Source of the DNA: Asterias amurensis
Lineage: Eukaryota; Echinodermata; Asteroidea; Forcipulatida; Asteriidae
Length of the DNA stretch: 64,000 nucleotides
Assembly: GCF_032118995.1 (NCBI RefSeq)
Contig: NC_092662.1
Coordinates: 7,192,001 to 7,256,000, forward strand
Direction: 5' to 3'
Shown: piece by piece, positions 34,328 through 47,274 of the stretch
Layout of the letters: every line of letters starts with the position of its first letter
How positions within the stretch are numbered: the first letter of the stretch is position 1
Position numbers and translations under genes: made by a program
The notes under the pieces: generated by a model
Database searches by the model: none
What the model saw: the letters and a program-made list of their open reading frames with translations, nothing else
What the model was told of the DNA's origin: nothing

Positions 34328-37300
34328 ATGATGTCAGCAGTGGCAGGTGGACTCGGTAGAGCTACGGTCCGAGCCGTGAAAGGCAGGAAACGTCTTATTC
34401 CACAGAGGGCAGCTTTGGTTTTGGTACGTGTGATAGTAAGGCTTGGATCTCACTTCTCAGAAGTTAATTCAATCACATCCACTTCTCAATCATTATTACA
34501 TTTGTTTGTATTGCTTCTGCTTGAACTATTCTGCCATCATTTTGCTAACTATGGATTTGTTGTATTATCATGATCTATTTTTATTAAGGGAATCAATGTG
34601 TGGTGAAGAGGTTTTCAACTAGATGTTTAAACCCGCGCCGAGGCCTGGACTTGATAATTTTACCGAGACGAAGTCAAGGCAAATTATCAAGAGCCAGGCC
34701 TCGGCGGGTTTAAACCACTACATGTAGTTGAAAACCGATTCAACACACTTTGATTCCCATTCACAAATACCTTTAGGGTCAAAAAACATTTAACATCTTT
34801 TAATTTGATCTATCTTTGTTTTACAGTTCATGTAGCTGTCATTTCTTATGTTTGTCTGTCCTTTTGTTTGCATGTCTGTCTCTTTGTTTTCGTTCTTTGT
34901 TTGTCTGCCTGGCTTTTACTACTTAATGTCATTTTTGCTTGACTCCACATTGTCTATATTTTTCATGGGCGTATCAAAACAAATGTGTTTTTGAATTGAA
35001 TTAGTCAGTGTCAATCCTAGGATGTTGTGCTCAATTGTTTTAGGTTAAATGGGCAATTCCATGAAGAAGTGGACATGACCTCAAAATTTAGAATTGTGTT
35101 TTTTAAGTAAAAATTAGGCTTATATTGTAGCATATACATCAAATATTCAGGAAAAAATGGTTTCAATGTCATGTCTTTGCAAGAAAGTTACAAAAAAATA
35201 ATTTTTGTGCCAACAATGTTTTATCATGAAATTATGTGTAAAAAAGTTGTGCAACTTCAATTTACTACTGAAGGGGGAAGATAACAAGGTATCAAATCAA
35301 TCTAGTCATATTTATTCATTGATTGGACCTACACATTGGCTGCAATCGTCAAAATTTGTGTTTGTGATAGATTCAGACCATCAATCTGTGAAGCTTGTAC
35401 CCCCATTAAACCTTATGTAACGTAACTAACCAAAACTTCCAATTGTTTCTGCCTGTAGAGAAGGCAATCAATTAAAATGTTTATATCTTGAATTTTCCTA
35501 CTTGGTGCAATCCTTAATTAAAATAAGGAAGGAAAAATCATAAAAATTGTACCATGTGGAAAATAAAGGCAGTCAAAAACTGTAACGTAACTAACTATGT
35601 AACGTAACTAACCGGACCGTAACGTAACTAACCGACATAAAGACTATTAAGATGCTGCTAAGTTGACACAAGCATAAGTTTTCAGCCATGCTGTAGAGTT
35701 TAAACAAGTTAGGGAAGTGTGATACTGTTCTTTGACCCACAATTCAACTTCTAGCAATGTTTTGTTTGCCATGTGCCTCATTTTGTCTGTATGCATATTA
35801 TGTATGCAAGATCCATGCGCAACACCCCTGTCCTACAAGTTCATCTTCTTCAACTTTTGTGGTGAACTTTTTGGGGTAAGTTTGATGACAATAAAGTTAC
35901 ATGGTGTAATCCACATGAATTTTATTTTAAAGGGTTATCTTAAAGTTGTATTTCTCTTCTATATACTAAATTAATGAGAGTTTGTGTACAAGTGCTGCAT
36001 GTGTATAATTCTAACATTGTTCATCAGGTACATACATATGTGTAGTTATAAAAATTGCAATTTTCAAAAAAGTTGATTGACTTTGTTCCTTATTTTTATG
36101 TCCATAGATCAAACTGGCCATTTTCAAACAAGGAAAAGCAATTAGCAACACTAAGAAAACATAAAGGCAGCTAGTCACTACAAAAAAATACAACTAGGAG
36201 AAAAAGGCAGTGGCCGTCCAGACATTTTGTGACATAAGAAACAGCGAGAGATTTTGTTGTCTAATCGTCAACAATATCAGCTTGTATGTAAGGGGGAAGC
36301 AAACTCATTATAAGCTTGTTGCCCTGTGCAAACAGACCATGGGATGCGATTAGTGTGAAAAAAACAAAAACATTTTGATGTGCATCTCGTAGAGATTTAT
36401 TTTAGGACAAAGCACAAAAAACAGTAGGACCGGAACGTGTTCAAAAGGTTTAATATTATAATAAGTCTTCCTTTGTACATGGATAATCAAAGGCTTTAGT
36501 TATTAATTAGGGAGGGGGTACATGTATGTAGTAGAAGGGCAAAGAGGAACTGGTGTTGGTAGGTCAGGGTGGGGTTAGGAAAGGAGAGAGGGTGTGATGA
36601 AGAGAGAGAGACTGCCCATTTAAGCATTAAGCTGAAAAGCATTGTGGAGCGTGACAGCTGTACTTCAAGAGCAGCACAAGATTGAAATTCGCTGGACTTT
36701 CTTCTGCACCTCCCATGGCAAAGGTCATGTGGATGGCATGGGAGGGGCAGTGAAGCATCTTCTGTAAAATGGCCCACTCAAAATGTTTGTATCTTCTATA
36801 CGAGGGACAAAATGATTTTCAAGCTAGATGTGCCAGAAAATGTCAACAATCGCGAGCATTTCAAAATTTCTGTTTAACTGTAAGATTAGTGTCCATGACC
36901 AAGAGTCAAGACAAGCGACTCATTTAACATCCTTTCTATTGTTTTGTTTTCTTTGGTATCTATGTAAGAGAGAAATTCACTTGGTTTATCATGTTTATTG
37001 TGACTTTAAAATACTGCATGGCTTATGAATGTAAAGGAACAAGTTTATATGTTACAGATATAAACATTTTGTAATATATGTGACCTGGGTTAATGATATG
37101 GCGAGGTAATGGCTTTTTATACCTTTTTTGCAATTTTGTTACCAAGTATTACTTTATTCCATTGTTTTTTGCTTAATTGATTTGTATATAGTGTAGTATT
37201 GCATACTAGTTACTAATATAGACCAGATTAGAGCTGTGAGTGAAGTACAAAGGGTGTATCACAAATAATATTAGTCACGGACAAAGTGTAACGTAACTAA

Positions 37301-40010
37301 CTGTAACGTAACTAACCATGATTTTGGGGCAATGCCTGGAACTGATAAGAGTTATTTTATTTTTTTCCCCTACCAAAACACTTGCTAGTACCCTTGTAGT
37401 TATAGAAATAGTAAAGTTTGTTTCAGCTGTACCCTGTTTGAGGAAACTTTTTGTTCAAAGACATGCATTTTTTTTCCATGTCCCTTTTTTGTAACGTAAC
37501 TAACCAAAATTAAACTGATCATAACAACGGAATAAATGTGTCTAGAAGTTTGTAATTTTGTTGTATATTAGGTCTAACCAAGATGTAGCCATGGTACAAA
37601 AATGGAGACTTGATAGGCTTTCATGTTAATATTGGAGATCACAGAGCTGTGCTAAGCAGCTAAAAGTGTAACGAAACTAACCGTGGAATTGCCCAAATCC
37701 CAATTGTAAGAATGTTTGTGGCTTGCAATAATCATAACCCTCCATTCTACCGGTGGTCATAGAATGAAGAGTTGGTAGTCCTGAAACATGTGAAAGGAGC
37801 AATGTGATTTGTTTCTGGGGATACAGTACAGCACTGTAGCCCAATGACTGTCTAGGAGCTAGTTGACTGCATGTGGTGATCTGGTGATCTGTGGTAATTC
37901 ACAATGCAATCCAGGATGGTTAAAAGATTATTCCATGGTTCTACCACCATCCTCCATCCATTGTAATTCCCTCATACTTGACTTGAGTTGCACGTATGTT
38001 TGTAACAGCTATAGTTGTAGTAGTGGGAGCTATTCCAAGTTGAGTGAGATCTGGTTTGATTCCCAGTATGTGAGTACATGTACAAAAACAATAATCTTTA
38101 TTAGATCCCAAAAAGGGTTATTCCAGTTTCCTGTGCGTTGGGTTCTCTCCTACATGTACATTATAAATGCCACTAGGTTTTTTCTCTCCAGGCCCTCCTG
38201 TTTTCCTCTCTTCAGAAAAATCAAACACTTTTGGTCTCAGGTTGTGCTCTGTCATGTCTGTGGTCGTGTTTGTATGAGGGTTGACATGGCTGGCTGCCAA
38301 AGAAGCCCATGCCTGCAGCTCAGACATGTTGTAGTCTGCGTTCTTCGCAATCCAGCTGTCTCAGCCAAGAGCAAAGGATGATGAGCCTTCCTAATTATTG
38401 TTAATGTTGTTATTGCAATTGCATCTTTACAGAAAGAAACAGTGGAGTCATGTTTTTAAACACCTTTTTGTCTTTTTCTTGTCTTAATTGTAGACACAGG
38501 CAGCAGTTGAGAAGATCCGAGGAATAGTGAGTGAGAAACCGGAGGTTAATGGGTTACGTGTTGGTGTTAAGACCAGGGGCTGTAATGGTCTGACCTATAC
38601 ATTGGATTACGCCACAGAAAAAGGCAAATTTGATGAGGAGGTGATTCAGGATGGTGAGTTACATTGCCACGGCAACAGTGGGAGTCTATAGATATTTATC
38701 ACCCAGCCACCATCTTGGTCATGTTCCCTGTATTCTATGGCATTAAAAGATGCAACACTCATTGTACAAAAAGGAACCAGATTATTTCTCCTTCCAGCCT
38801 CGGTTTGGTTACACTGATTTGAACGGGAGAAAATCAAGATGGTTGCACCATGGTAAAGGTCTATAATAGATAGAGAAAATGGAGAACACCGAGTCATTAT
38901 CCGAGTGAAGCCCGGTTCATACTTCCTGCGAATACGATACAAATTTTGACTTTATGAATTTGCAATGAATAATGCGCATCTGTAAAACATTCTCTGCGAA
39001 AGCGGCCCTGTGACACAAAAATTTGTTGGAAATGTGAACTCATCATCACTACATGTAGGTTGTGAGATCACTTTATGGACATAAAGTGATCCCGTTTTTA
39101 GCCAGTTTTGTTGAGGGTGTAGGGCAATATGTTTTTGACATGACATGAAGAGCGTGTATATATGGCACAGATATTTCATCATTTAGATTTGACTCAATAG
39201 AGATATAAAGAATGCTCAATGCACACCTCCAGCTTGCTATACCAGACATGGTTAAACATTTTGACAACTTTGGACGACCCCTTAACATAACAAAGCTCAT
39301 CAAAGTTCTTGCAACTAGTTTGTAAATAATGAGCACGGAACATTGTTCTTTCTGGTTTGGCTTGGGTTTTGTTTGTGTGTTTGCTTTGTGAAAAAAAACA
39401 GTGGTACATGTACCTAACCGTCCTATTGGGTATCTTTCTGATCTGACATACATAATAAACATTGATTACTGATACTGACAAAATAGGAAGTTGGCAGAGC
39501 ACCAGTTGGCAGAGCACCAGGTTCAAATTCTGTTGTAGTCAAAATTTTCTCTGTGTACATGGTGTAGCCCAAAATTTTTCAGAGACAGTTTTAATTGTGA
39601 TTTAAATTTAAATAGGTTCTTTTTTAAGGTTTGGTCTATGCCACGATGAGGTCACACTTCTGTAAGCATGGCATTATTCATTTAATGGTTCTTCTGTAAG
39701 CATAGCAGTATTCATTAAATGGCTGTACTCACTTAATGGCTGTACTCTTCCTTCTGTTGTTTAGGTTTTTGTCTTCTTCTTTTCATGCGCTTTGAGCACC
39801 TTATTGCGCAATATAAACTTTCCTTATTATTATTAATATTATTATTTAATTTGTGTTTTAGGGGTGAGGGTCTTCGTTGACTCCAAAGCTCAGCTTTCAC
39901 TCTTAGGTACAGAAATGGACTATGTGCAAAATAAACTGAGTAGCGAGTTTGTTTTTAACAATCCCAACGTCAAAGGCACATGTGGATGTGGAGAAAGCTT
40001 CAATGTCTAG
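34328..40010 (+). CDS. ISCA1: Iron-sulfur cluster assembly 1 (A-type carrier)
   Basis: Three coding exons, 34328-34423, 38494-38653 and 39862-40010, have consistent phases (0 and 1) and standard GT/AG sites. They give 134 residues (human 129). The basic N-terminus ([13 protein letters not shown]) is a mitochondrial targeting sequence. The A-type carrier fold follows, with the three cluster-binding cysteines: Cys62 in TRGCNGL, and Cys126 and Cys128 in TCGCGES at the C-terminus. LLGTEMDYV and [10 protein letters not shown] match the family almost exactly. In animals ISCA1 works with ISCA2 and IBA57 to make [4Fe-4S] clusters in mitochondria. Translation could start at either of two adjacent ATGs. 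Intron 1 (4.1 kb) holds a 2.6-kb transposon-like unit and a MITE; intron 2 ends in a SINE. Confidence 0.95.
34588..34758. mobile_element. Family F MITE, palindromic, copy 1
   Basis: Ends GGGAATCAATGTGTGGTG and its imperfect complement near 34758. The centre contains the palindrome GAGGCCTGG...CCAGGCCTC around GATAATTT. It lies in ISCA1 intron 1. Confidence 0.75.
35051..37694. mobile_element. 2.64-kb transposon-like unit with TAACGTAACTAAC boxes
   Basis: Inverted ends GGGCAATTCCA and TGGAATTGCCC are flanked by direct AAAT at 35047-35050 and 37695-37698. Inside are about eight copies of GTAACGTAACTAAC, all in the same orientation. They are clustered near both ends: 35416, three at 35581-35633, two at 37287-37316, 37491, and a variant beside the right end at 37667. 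No transposase-like frame is present. The structure suits a non-autonomous DNA transposon with subterminal transposase-binding repeats; a 4-bp duplication is compatible with Sola or Academ superfamilies, among others. Confidence 0.7.
39487..39846 (+). mobile_element. tRNA-derived SINE in ISCA1 intron 2
   Basis: The head has A-box-like TTGGCAGAGCACC (duplicated) and B-box-like GGTTCAAATTC. The tail reads GCGCTTTGAGCACC, then GCGCAATATAAA, then (ATT)n. The tail ends 15 bp before the exon 3 acceptor. Confidence 0.7.
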
Positions 40011-40360
40011 CAATGTGGACTGCTACATTAGGGAGAGGGGTGGAGTTCTGCTGGAGTAAGCAGTTGAGAAAAGAGGTTTGGAGAAGAAATGGGGGAGGGC
40101 GTCTTCAGATATGTACACCCCTCCCCCACTTCATCAAATGTCAAATGCCATTGTTGCGCGAGACTGGTGCTTGTGACAAAATGCTTCGATATCCCACTGG
40201 ATTACTGTTGGATACCTCAGGAGATCAGACCATATGAAGACATCCAAGGAATGATACAGCTTTTATTTTAAACTGTTTATAAAATAGTGATTAAGTTCTT
40301 GCCGAGCAGAATTGTTTGCTGTGCACTGTAATCTCCGTGTTTAAAACTACAATACAACTG

Positions 40361-40366
40361 AATAAA
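40361..40366 (+). other. Probable ISCA1 poly(A) signal
   Basis: The first AATAAA downstream of the ISCA1 stop on the plus strand lies about 350 bp after it. The region between is not repetitive. Confidence 0.5.
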
Positions 40367-40902
40367 ACATGAGTTGTGTTGTAAAAGTTACGTGTATACA
40401 ATGTTCCATTTTGGGCTCTTTGGTGAGCCGATGTCATGAGCATGTCATATTGACAGAGTGCTAACATGTCACTGCGTTTATTATGAAGCTATGTGGGCGC
40501 TTCCATATTTGTGGACAAATCAATGTAAAAGTTTGTAACTTTGTGTGGCTGTTTTACAGAACTTGCAAAGAATTTTATGATTTGATCATATGATCAGATG
40601 TGTGCATTCTTTTGTGCACGTGCGTAATGCAAACCTGTGTATTGCATGTCCTTCAGTTTCAAAATAAACTTAAGTTCTATGAAAAAATGAATTCAACCTT
40701 AATAATGCACAAACCTCAAAGGTTTTGCATCCAGGAGCCTGATATAATTTATTTTTGTGAAGTTATGTCATGTGTATGTTTGCGCTCTAGTCAATCAGAG
40801 GAAAGGATATTGTATGAAGTGGCACCATGTGATCAGTTTGCCAGAGGGTTGTATTTGTTGGGCTGATGTAGGTACATGTACATGTATGTTCTACATTGGG
40901 TC

Positions 40903-41267
40903 TTTAAAGGCACTGGACACTACTGATAAATACTCCACATAGACCTAATTGTTGGCATAAAAACTTGCTTGGTAATGAGCAATGGAGAGCAGTTGATAGC
41001 ATAAAACATTGTTAGAAATGGCTCTCTCTGAAGTAACAGAGTTTTTCTCACTCAAAAAAACTTCAGTTGAAGCCTTTTATTATGCATCTGAAAGAACACA
41101 AAGTTGTGCAACAAGGGTTTTTTCTCTGTCTTTCTTTAATTTCCTGCAACTTTGATGACCAATTGAGTCCAGATTTTCACAGCTTTGTTGTTTTATGCAT
41201 ACGTTGGGAAGCATAAAGTGAGAATACTGGTCTATGACAATTACCAAATGTGTCCAGTGCCTTTAAG
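40903..41267 (-). mobile_element. Family A MITE
   Basis: A full-length copy with TTTAAAGGCACTGGACAC and GTGTCCAGTGCCTTTAA ends. Confidence 0.85.
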
Positions 41268-41424
41268 TTCTATGAAAAATTAATTCAGCCTTGGTAATGC
41301 ACTAGCCTTGAATACATGTATGTCTGCACCCTTGAGCCCCCTAAATGGTGTTCATACATGTATGAAGAATTACGTAAGCGCTCTAGTCAATCAGACGAGA
41401 ATAAATTAACAATGTCATGCCACA

Positions 41425-41620
41425 GGCCTGGAATTTCATCTTTGAAAGGGCAAGGCCATTTTCATTTTGAAAAGGGCACCTCCATTTGAAAATCTTAAAG
41501 TCATTGGGAAAGTACTTTTGAGGGGGCACCAAAGCCAAGACTGAGGGGCAACGGAGCCCATGGCCTCTGAGCCTGGTGTCACCTGCTTGCTCAGTTTGCC
41601 AAAGCGGGGTATTCATTGGG
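41425..41620. repeat. Dispersed repeat (GGCCTGGAATTTCA)
   Basis: It shares CCTGGAATTTCA, TTTGAAAGGGCAAGGCC and GTTTTCATTTTG-like words with 61970-62150. The open frame on the minus strand is not a gene. Confidence 0.6.
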
Positions 41621-41642
41621 CTGACATTCTACGCTGAGTGTT

Positions 41643-42030
41643 TAAAGGGACACATTGCCTTGGATCGGTCGAGTTGGTCTTTGAAAAGCGTTTGTAACCG
41701 TTTTTTATAAAATGCATATGGGTAGAAAGATGTAAAAGTAGAATACAATGATCCACACAAACATGCCTCGAAAGTGCGTGGTTTTCCTTTTACCTCGACG
41801 ACTAACACGTCGGCCATTTATGGGGGTCAAAATTTTGACTCCCATAAATGGCTGACCGTGTTAGTTCGCACAGAAGAAGAAAAACCATGCAATTTCGAGG
41901 CAAACTTGTGTGGATCATTGTATTCTACTTTTAAAACATCTTTCCAACCATATGCATTATATAAAAAACGGTTACAAACGCTTTTGTTTTGACCAACTCG
42001 TCCGCTCCAAGGCAACGTGTTCCTTTAAAC
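41643..42030. mobile_element. Palindromic MITE (TTTAAAGGGACACATTGCC ends)
   Basis: About 385 bp fold on themselves. Ends TTAAAGGGACACATTGCCTT and AAGGCAACGTGTTCCTTTAA. Centre CCATTTATGGGGGTCAAAAT against ATTTTGACTCCCATAAATGG. Confidence 0.9.
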
Positions 42031-42602
42031 CTCAAGCCATTAGTTCATGTGTAGCCATTACATGAGCTTCAGTTTTCACCATCTTTAAAGAAAAGTTTCC
42101 GCAATTGAACTAAAAGAATAAGGAGTGGAGTTAGCTCTTGCATTTCTTGAATAGTATTAATGGTGCAGTAACCTTGGTATTCCAATCAGTATGGTAACAC
42201 AAATCATGTATGGATTCTTGATGACGGGTGCTGTCAGTTTATCATATCGAGACTGATTGCACCACAAACTCATACAGGATATCCATTGTGCTACTAAAAC
42301 CTGTGTACATTTATCTTAAAAAAATACCACAAGTCTTTTGTTCTTTAGTATTTATGTAGTAACAATCTTCAAAAGTGCTTGAAAGCAATTGGTTTATTTC
42401 CGAGTTTTATTTTGAATAATATTTGTTCAATAACTCCTTTAACCACTTGGGAATACCTGGGATTGAACTCCTTGCACTATTAGGCCTAGTCTTTGTACTA
42501 CATGACGATAACTCGGGTCAAGCATACATGTAGCAACCTCTAGATCAATAAAGCCTGCCACCATTGTGTATGGTTTATGCTCATTGTACATTTTATTACC
42601 TC

Positions 42603-42979
42603 ACATTCATAGCGTGTTCCAGGTCTCATATGGCAGTGTGTGGATGCAAAACCCCCAACACTGCAAAAGTTTGCATTGTCACTGGGATTCATAATAGAGC
42701 AATTGGCATCTGACTTAAGAAGTGATTGTACCAGACATATGACCTGCTTTAGCTGGAAGTCTAACAAAAGAGAATTTTAAGTAGGAGTTGAAACTCTGCA
42801 TGATGGAGATACAATCTAGAAAGTTTACAGTAACACCAACAAATTCCTCTTTGAGTTGTGATAGTTTTGAAAAGAAGTGGTTGGAGAAACAGTTCTGGTA
42901 AAGAAGAGATTTGCTTGATAATTAGTGTATCCTCAGCACAAACTTGCAAAACAAATGCCATAATTATAACACAAAACAA
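42603..42979 (-). CDS. Candidate secreted-protein exons (unconfirmed)
   Basis: On the minus strand a frame starts at 42979 with MFCVIIMAFVLQVCAED, which looks like a signal peptide. A second open block (about 42763-42603) follows a good acceptor (TTTTGTTAG) and ends at a donor (GTGAG|GTAATA). It contains NPSDNANFCSVGGF and HCHMRPGTRYEC, rich in Cys and unlike a translated MITE. The gap between the blocks is only about 70 bp, no proper donor for the first block is clear, and no later exons were found. Function unknown. Confidence 0.25.
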
Positions 42980-43138
42980 TGTTCTTATTCAAGTGTTTTT
43001 TTTTTGTTATTGGAGACATGAATTAAAACAATACCAATTTCAGCATATTACATTATTGAAAACAGTTTGTTCATAAGACTGCAGTGCTGGTCAAAAAACA
43101 TCAATGGTTAAGTCTGGTTGACTATTAATTTTTATTAT

Positions 43139-43325
43139 CAGGGCCCAAATTCAGTAAGCATTTTGAGCATTTTTAGCAATGTACTTTTTGCTAAGCAAGT
43201 AATAACAATGTGAATTGGTTGGTTAACCTGTTTCTGCTAAGCAATACGGTTGTTGGCTTAGCAAATTTGTTTGCTTATCAGCATACATGGCTTACGGGAT
43301 TGTGTCTTGGTGACCAATAGAAATG
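43139..43325. repeat. Family B-related MITE fragment
   Basis: It starts GGGCCCAAATTCAGTAAGC and carries repeated TTGCTAAGCA / TTTGCTTA motifs. A second start, GGGCCCAAATTC, lies at about 43460. Confidence 0.5.
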
Positions 43326-43499
43326 CAGTATGCAGTATTTTCTAAATAAACATACATGTATGCATTGTAGCGTAAGATTTAATAGTTGGCAAATTTGAAG
43401 TGATTGCTGTGTGGAAACCTCTGTGGTGTTATGCTTAACTTTCACATCGGGTTTATCAGGGCCCAAATTCCCAGAACTATTTTTTGGGCGACTGGTACC

Positions 43500-45185
43500 A
43501 GCAATTTTTGCTTAGCAAGAAAACATTTATCGCCTAGCAGCTTAAATAAAATTAGGCTCAGCTCAAATATCGAAATACAGAATCGAAACAAACAAAACAA
43601 TTGAATATGTACAAAAGAATACATGAAACCGTTTGTTTTCTCAGAATGCGATTATTTATTTCTAAACACTCAGGTTATTGTTTTTGTTGAAAATCTGGAA
43701 GATTGGAATGAATGTACCATTCCAGGTGATCAGAAAATATTGTTTTACCCATCTATTTAACTCATGTGATTGTACGTATGTACTTTCAATAGGAGACTTT
43801 TGGGACACTAAGTGGCAGCACACAAATACAAAAGATGGGGAACTGGAGCTCCATGTACTATTGGAATGTGAATTAGTGTGGGAGCCATATCAGCAAATAA
43901 AATGCGACATCATCTATAGCAATGGCCATTGGGTTGCACTGTTGCATGAAAAAGGGTTCCTTGCTGAAATGGTGTCCAGTGCACGTTTTCATTACACCGA
44001 GTCAGTTCCCATCTTTCGCCTTGTTTGCAGAACGTTTTGCCTGCTCAGAACCATGTAACAATGAACCTGGTATGTCTGCTGCTATCTGGCATCCCAAAGT
44101 CAAACATTATAATTTATTTGAATTAAATAGAATTTAACAGAATGAAATAAATTATGTTATGAATTTTAACCAATAGTCTGGCAGTGTTGTTTATTGTTAA
44201 ACCAGCTGAAAGAAGTAGGCAAAGGTAATTATTTTTTTTACAACAATATTTTTATAGGAATATCCAGGTTTTCAGTCGAACCCATTTGGAAACCCCTACA
44301 TGTAGGTACCACAAATAACAGTTAAAAGAATAGAGTAAAAATCAAAGTTTATAAAAAATAAATAACTGTTTCTTCTTTAGGTTTTCCTGTACTTAAACAA
44401 AATATAATACAGTTTGAGTTCTGCAAAAAAAAGCACAACATCATTAACAATCATATAAATAAATTGCTCCCTTGTCCCTGATGAAAGAACTGTTGCCAAT
44501 GCCCACCTTAAATCTCTCTGTGGGTCTTATATGACTTCAGTATCTCACAGCTCACACACATTGCAATGTGCAGCAATCCAGGCGGATCGGCTGATTTTCT
44601 CTTTAGACATTTGTGCCATTGAAAATGCAAGAACACTGTACAGAGATACATGTGTCAAACCAAAGGCAGTTTCCCTGAAAATTTCGAGTAGCATCTTTAA
44701 ATCCAAAAGGTGACAGCTTGGTACACATTCACAGCTGTGATTGGTTAACCATTAAACAAAGGGATAGAAATTGGGTTTTTTTGTCAGACATAATACAGAT
44801 TTATAGGCAAAGTTATAAATCAAGATACAATAGTTCACATGTGAAAGTTTCTGTGGAATACAGTGTATGTACTTGTTGAAAAAATCACAAAAAAACCTCT
44901 TGGCAGTTTCACAAGTATCCATCCATGGTTACCAAGGTGACAGCGAGTACAACCTTATCTCTAACCGCAGCATTCGTGAATGGACACCAACCCTCAGAAA
45001 TCTGAGAAACGATTCTTTAAAATGAACCATTTCTCAAACTCAAATGTTTTTGGGTGAACAAATTATCCAAACCTTAACTTTGAAGGGAATCCTTTCTCAG
45101 AATAAATTATACTATCAGGAGCTGCAGCCCCTTACCAAGTAAGTTATTTAAGTAAGTTACAGTACTTGCCTATCTTTGACCCTAC
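43500..45185. other. Intergenic DNA without a supported gene
   Basis: A 126-codon plus-strand frame at 43678-44058 resembles no family and lacks splice support. The rest is AT-rich. Confidence 0.4.
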
Positions 45186-45186
45186 C

Positions 45187-45433
45187 TTTAAAGGCATGGA
45201 CATCTTTGGTAACTGTCAAAGACCAGTCTTCTCACTTTGTGCATCCAAACATGTGAATAAATTAACAAACCTGTGAAAAGTTTGGGCTCAATTGGTCACC
45301 ATAGTTCCAAGAAAATAATGAAAGAAAAAAACCTGTTGCACAAAAAAAAGCATGTGCTTTGCCTAGCAAAATAAGCAATATTTTATGCTAACAATGATTT
45401 TGAATAATTACCAATAATGTCCAGTGCCTTTAA
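45187..45433 (+). mobile_element. Family A MITE, internally deleted
   Basis: Ends TTTAAAGGCATGGACATC and GTCCAGTGCCTTTAAG; the central palindrome is missing. Confidence 0.8.
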
Positions 45434-45871
45434 GGGCAGTGCTCAATTGATCAGACTATAAATTAAATTATTTAAAATCGTCAAAATAAATGACTGGCCA
45501 TCTCATCAAAGTCTCTCATTTTCCCACAAAAACATTGTTTACTTTCTTTGAAATTGTTTCACATCACAAGGTTACTCTTAAAAATATGTTATTTTTAAAT
45601 TGCACTTTGACCCAATGAATGATATGAACGCAATGTTTTATGATTATTTATTGTGATATTTGGAAATAAACAAACAATTTAATTTTACCATTTGGATTTA
45701 GAATAATATAGTGTTCAAACAGGCTCTACATATTGATAATTAAATTAAAATTTGTTCACTTTTTGATTGATAACTCTATAACGTCAAGTAAACATCTTAA
45801 AGTTGCTACCAAAAATATACCATTAACTGAACCGATAGAGAATATTTTTGACAACCATTTGCTTCAGTGAG

Positions 45872-46213
45872 TTAAAGGCAGTGGACACTATTGGTAATTA
45901 CTAAAAACAATTATTAGCATAAATAATGGGTAGAGGTTGATAGTTTAAACAATTGTGAGAAACGGCTCCCTCTGAAGTGACGTAGTTTTCTAGAAAGAAG
46001 TAATTTTCCACGAATTTGGTTTTGAGACCTCGGATTTAGAATTTGAGGTCTCAAAATCACGCATCTGAAAGCACACAACTTCGTGTGTTAGGTTTTTTTT
46101 TTGATTACCACTTGAGCTCAAATTTTCACAGGTTTGTTATTTTGTGCATATGTTGAGATACACCAAGTGAGAATCTGGTCTTTGACAATTACCAATAGTG
46201 TCCAGTGTCTTAA
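45872..46213 (-). mobile_element. Family A MITE
   Basis: Starts GTTAAAGGCAGTGGACAC, retains the central GAGACCTCGG...GAGGTCTC pair, and ends GTGTCCAGTGTCTTA. Confidence 0.85.
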
Positions 46214-46219
46214 AAAAAC

Positions 46220-47270
46220 AATGTACATGTAGCTCTAGTGACAATAGACTCAGCTTGTAAGATTGCAACAAAGTTCATCAACTGAACATGTAGTTTTATA
46301 TTAAGGGTTTTGATATCTTTTGTAGATCAAGTTTTTGGCCTTGACATGAATCTCCACTCAATGTGAAGATATAATTTACATGTAAAAGTTACAGCTTCAT
46401 TAGAGGTCAAGTTTTTAGAGGAACAAAAAAGTTATAAAATCACAGAGCATTGTTTTCAGGAGAGTCGTGTAAATACGTTGTACATGCTAACATAATTTTC
46501 ATCTCCTGAGACAAAAATTATTTTCTTGACATTATTTTACTCGTTCCTCAAAAACACCACCTCAGCAGATAATATTTTAATGTAAGCTTTCTACTGTCAT
46601 TATCTTCAAACCGTGTAAGTTTAATGTAAATCTGTTGACATTGTGTTTTGTGTAGTGCAAAAAGTACCCAAACTCCTTAATAGAAAGAAATATTATTTAT
46701 GTGAAAGGCCGTTCAGACAGAAATATATAACAGAAAATAAATGTATACAAACAATATCAACTTCACTGACTCTGGAATGTACTATGGAATATTTTACAAA
46801 ATAGATATTTACATGAAAACTTATTTGGTCAAAATATGGTGAATTCAGAAAATGCAAGAAGAATTTTAATTTAACTATTTCACACTTTTTTACAAGAACT
46901 CCCACAATGTCAAAATCAATTAAGCTTCTTATCACATAAAATGACAGGCACATTGAAGCTTTTGCTTAGCAGATGGAGGTTACAACAATACCCGATTTTT
47001 AATGGCTCTGCTTATCATAAACGTAAAGTCAAAGCCTATGGAGCAGAAATTTCTGCACACAATGTCGGCCTATTCCACAGGCTAGCAAGGAATATTTGCC
47101 TGTGTGCAGTCCTACTTTATGTTACTTCGCTAAGACGGCTAACATGGCTAGTGCAGGTGTTTGGCAATAACTCACTAATAGTGGTGCATTGTAATTGAAA
47201 TACAGACATCCACGGCAAGCAGCCCGATGGTCAACTATCACGTGTTTTGAAGCAGTTCTTGAACATTAGA
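46220..47270. other. Intergenic DNA, no supported gene
   Basis: An 85-codon frame at 46941-47198 contains GCTTAGCAG- and TTATCATAAACG-type repeat words and has no family resemblance. Confidence 0.35.
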
Positions 47271-47274
47271 ACAC

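Noticed and set aside
43678-44058. 126-codon plus-strand frame
   Set aside because: No recognisable domain, splice support or start context.
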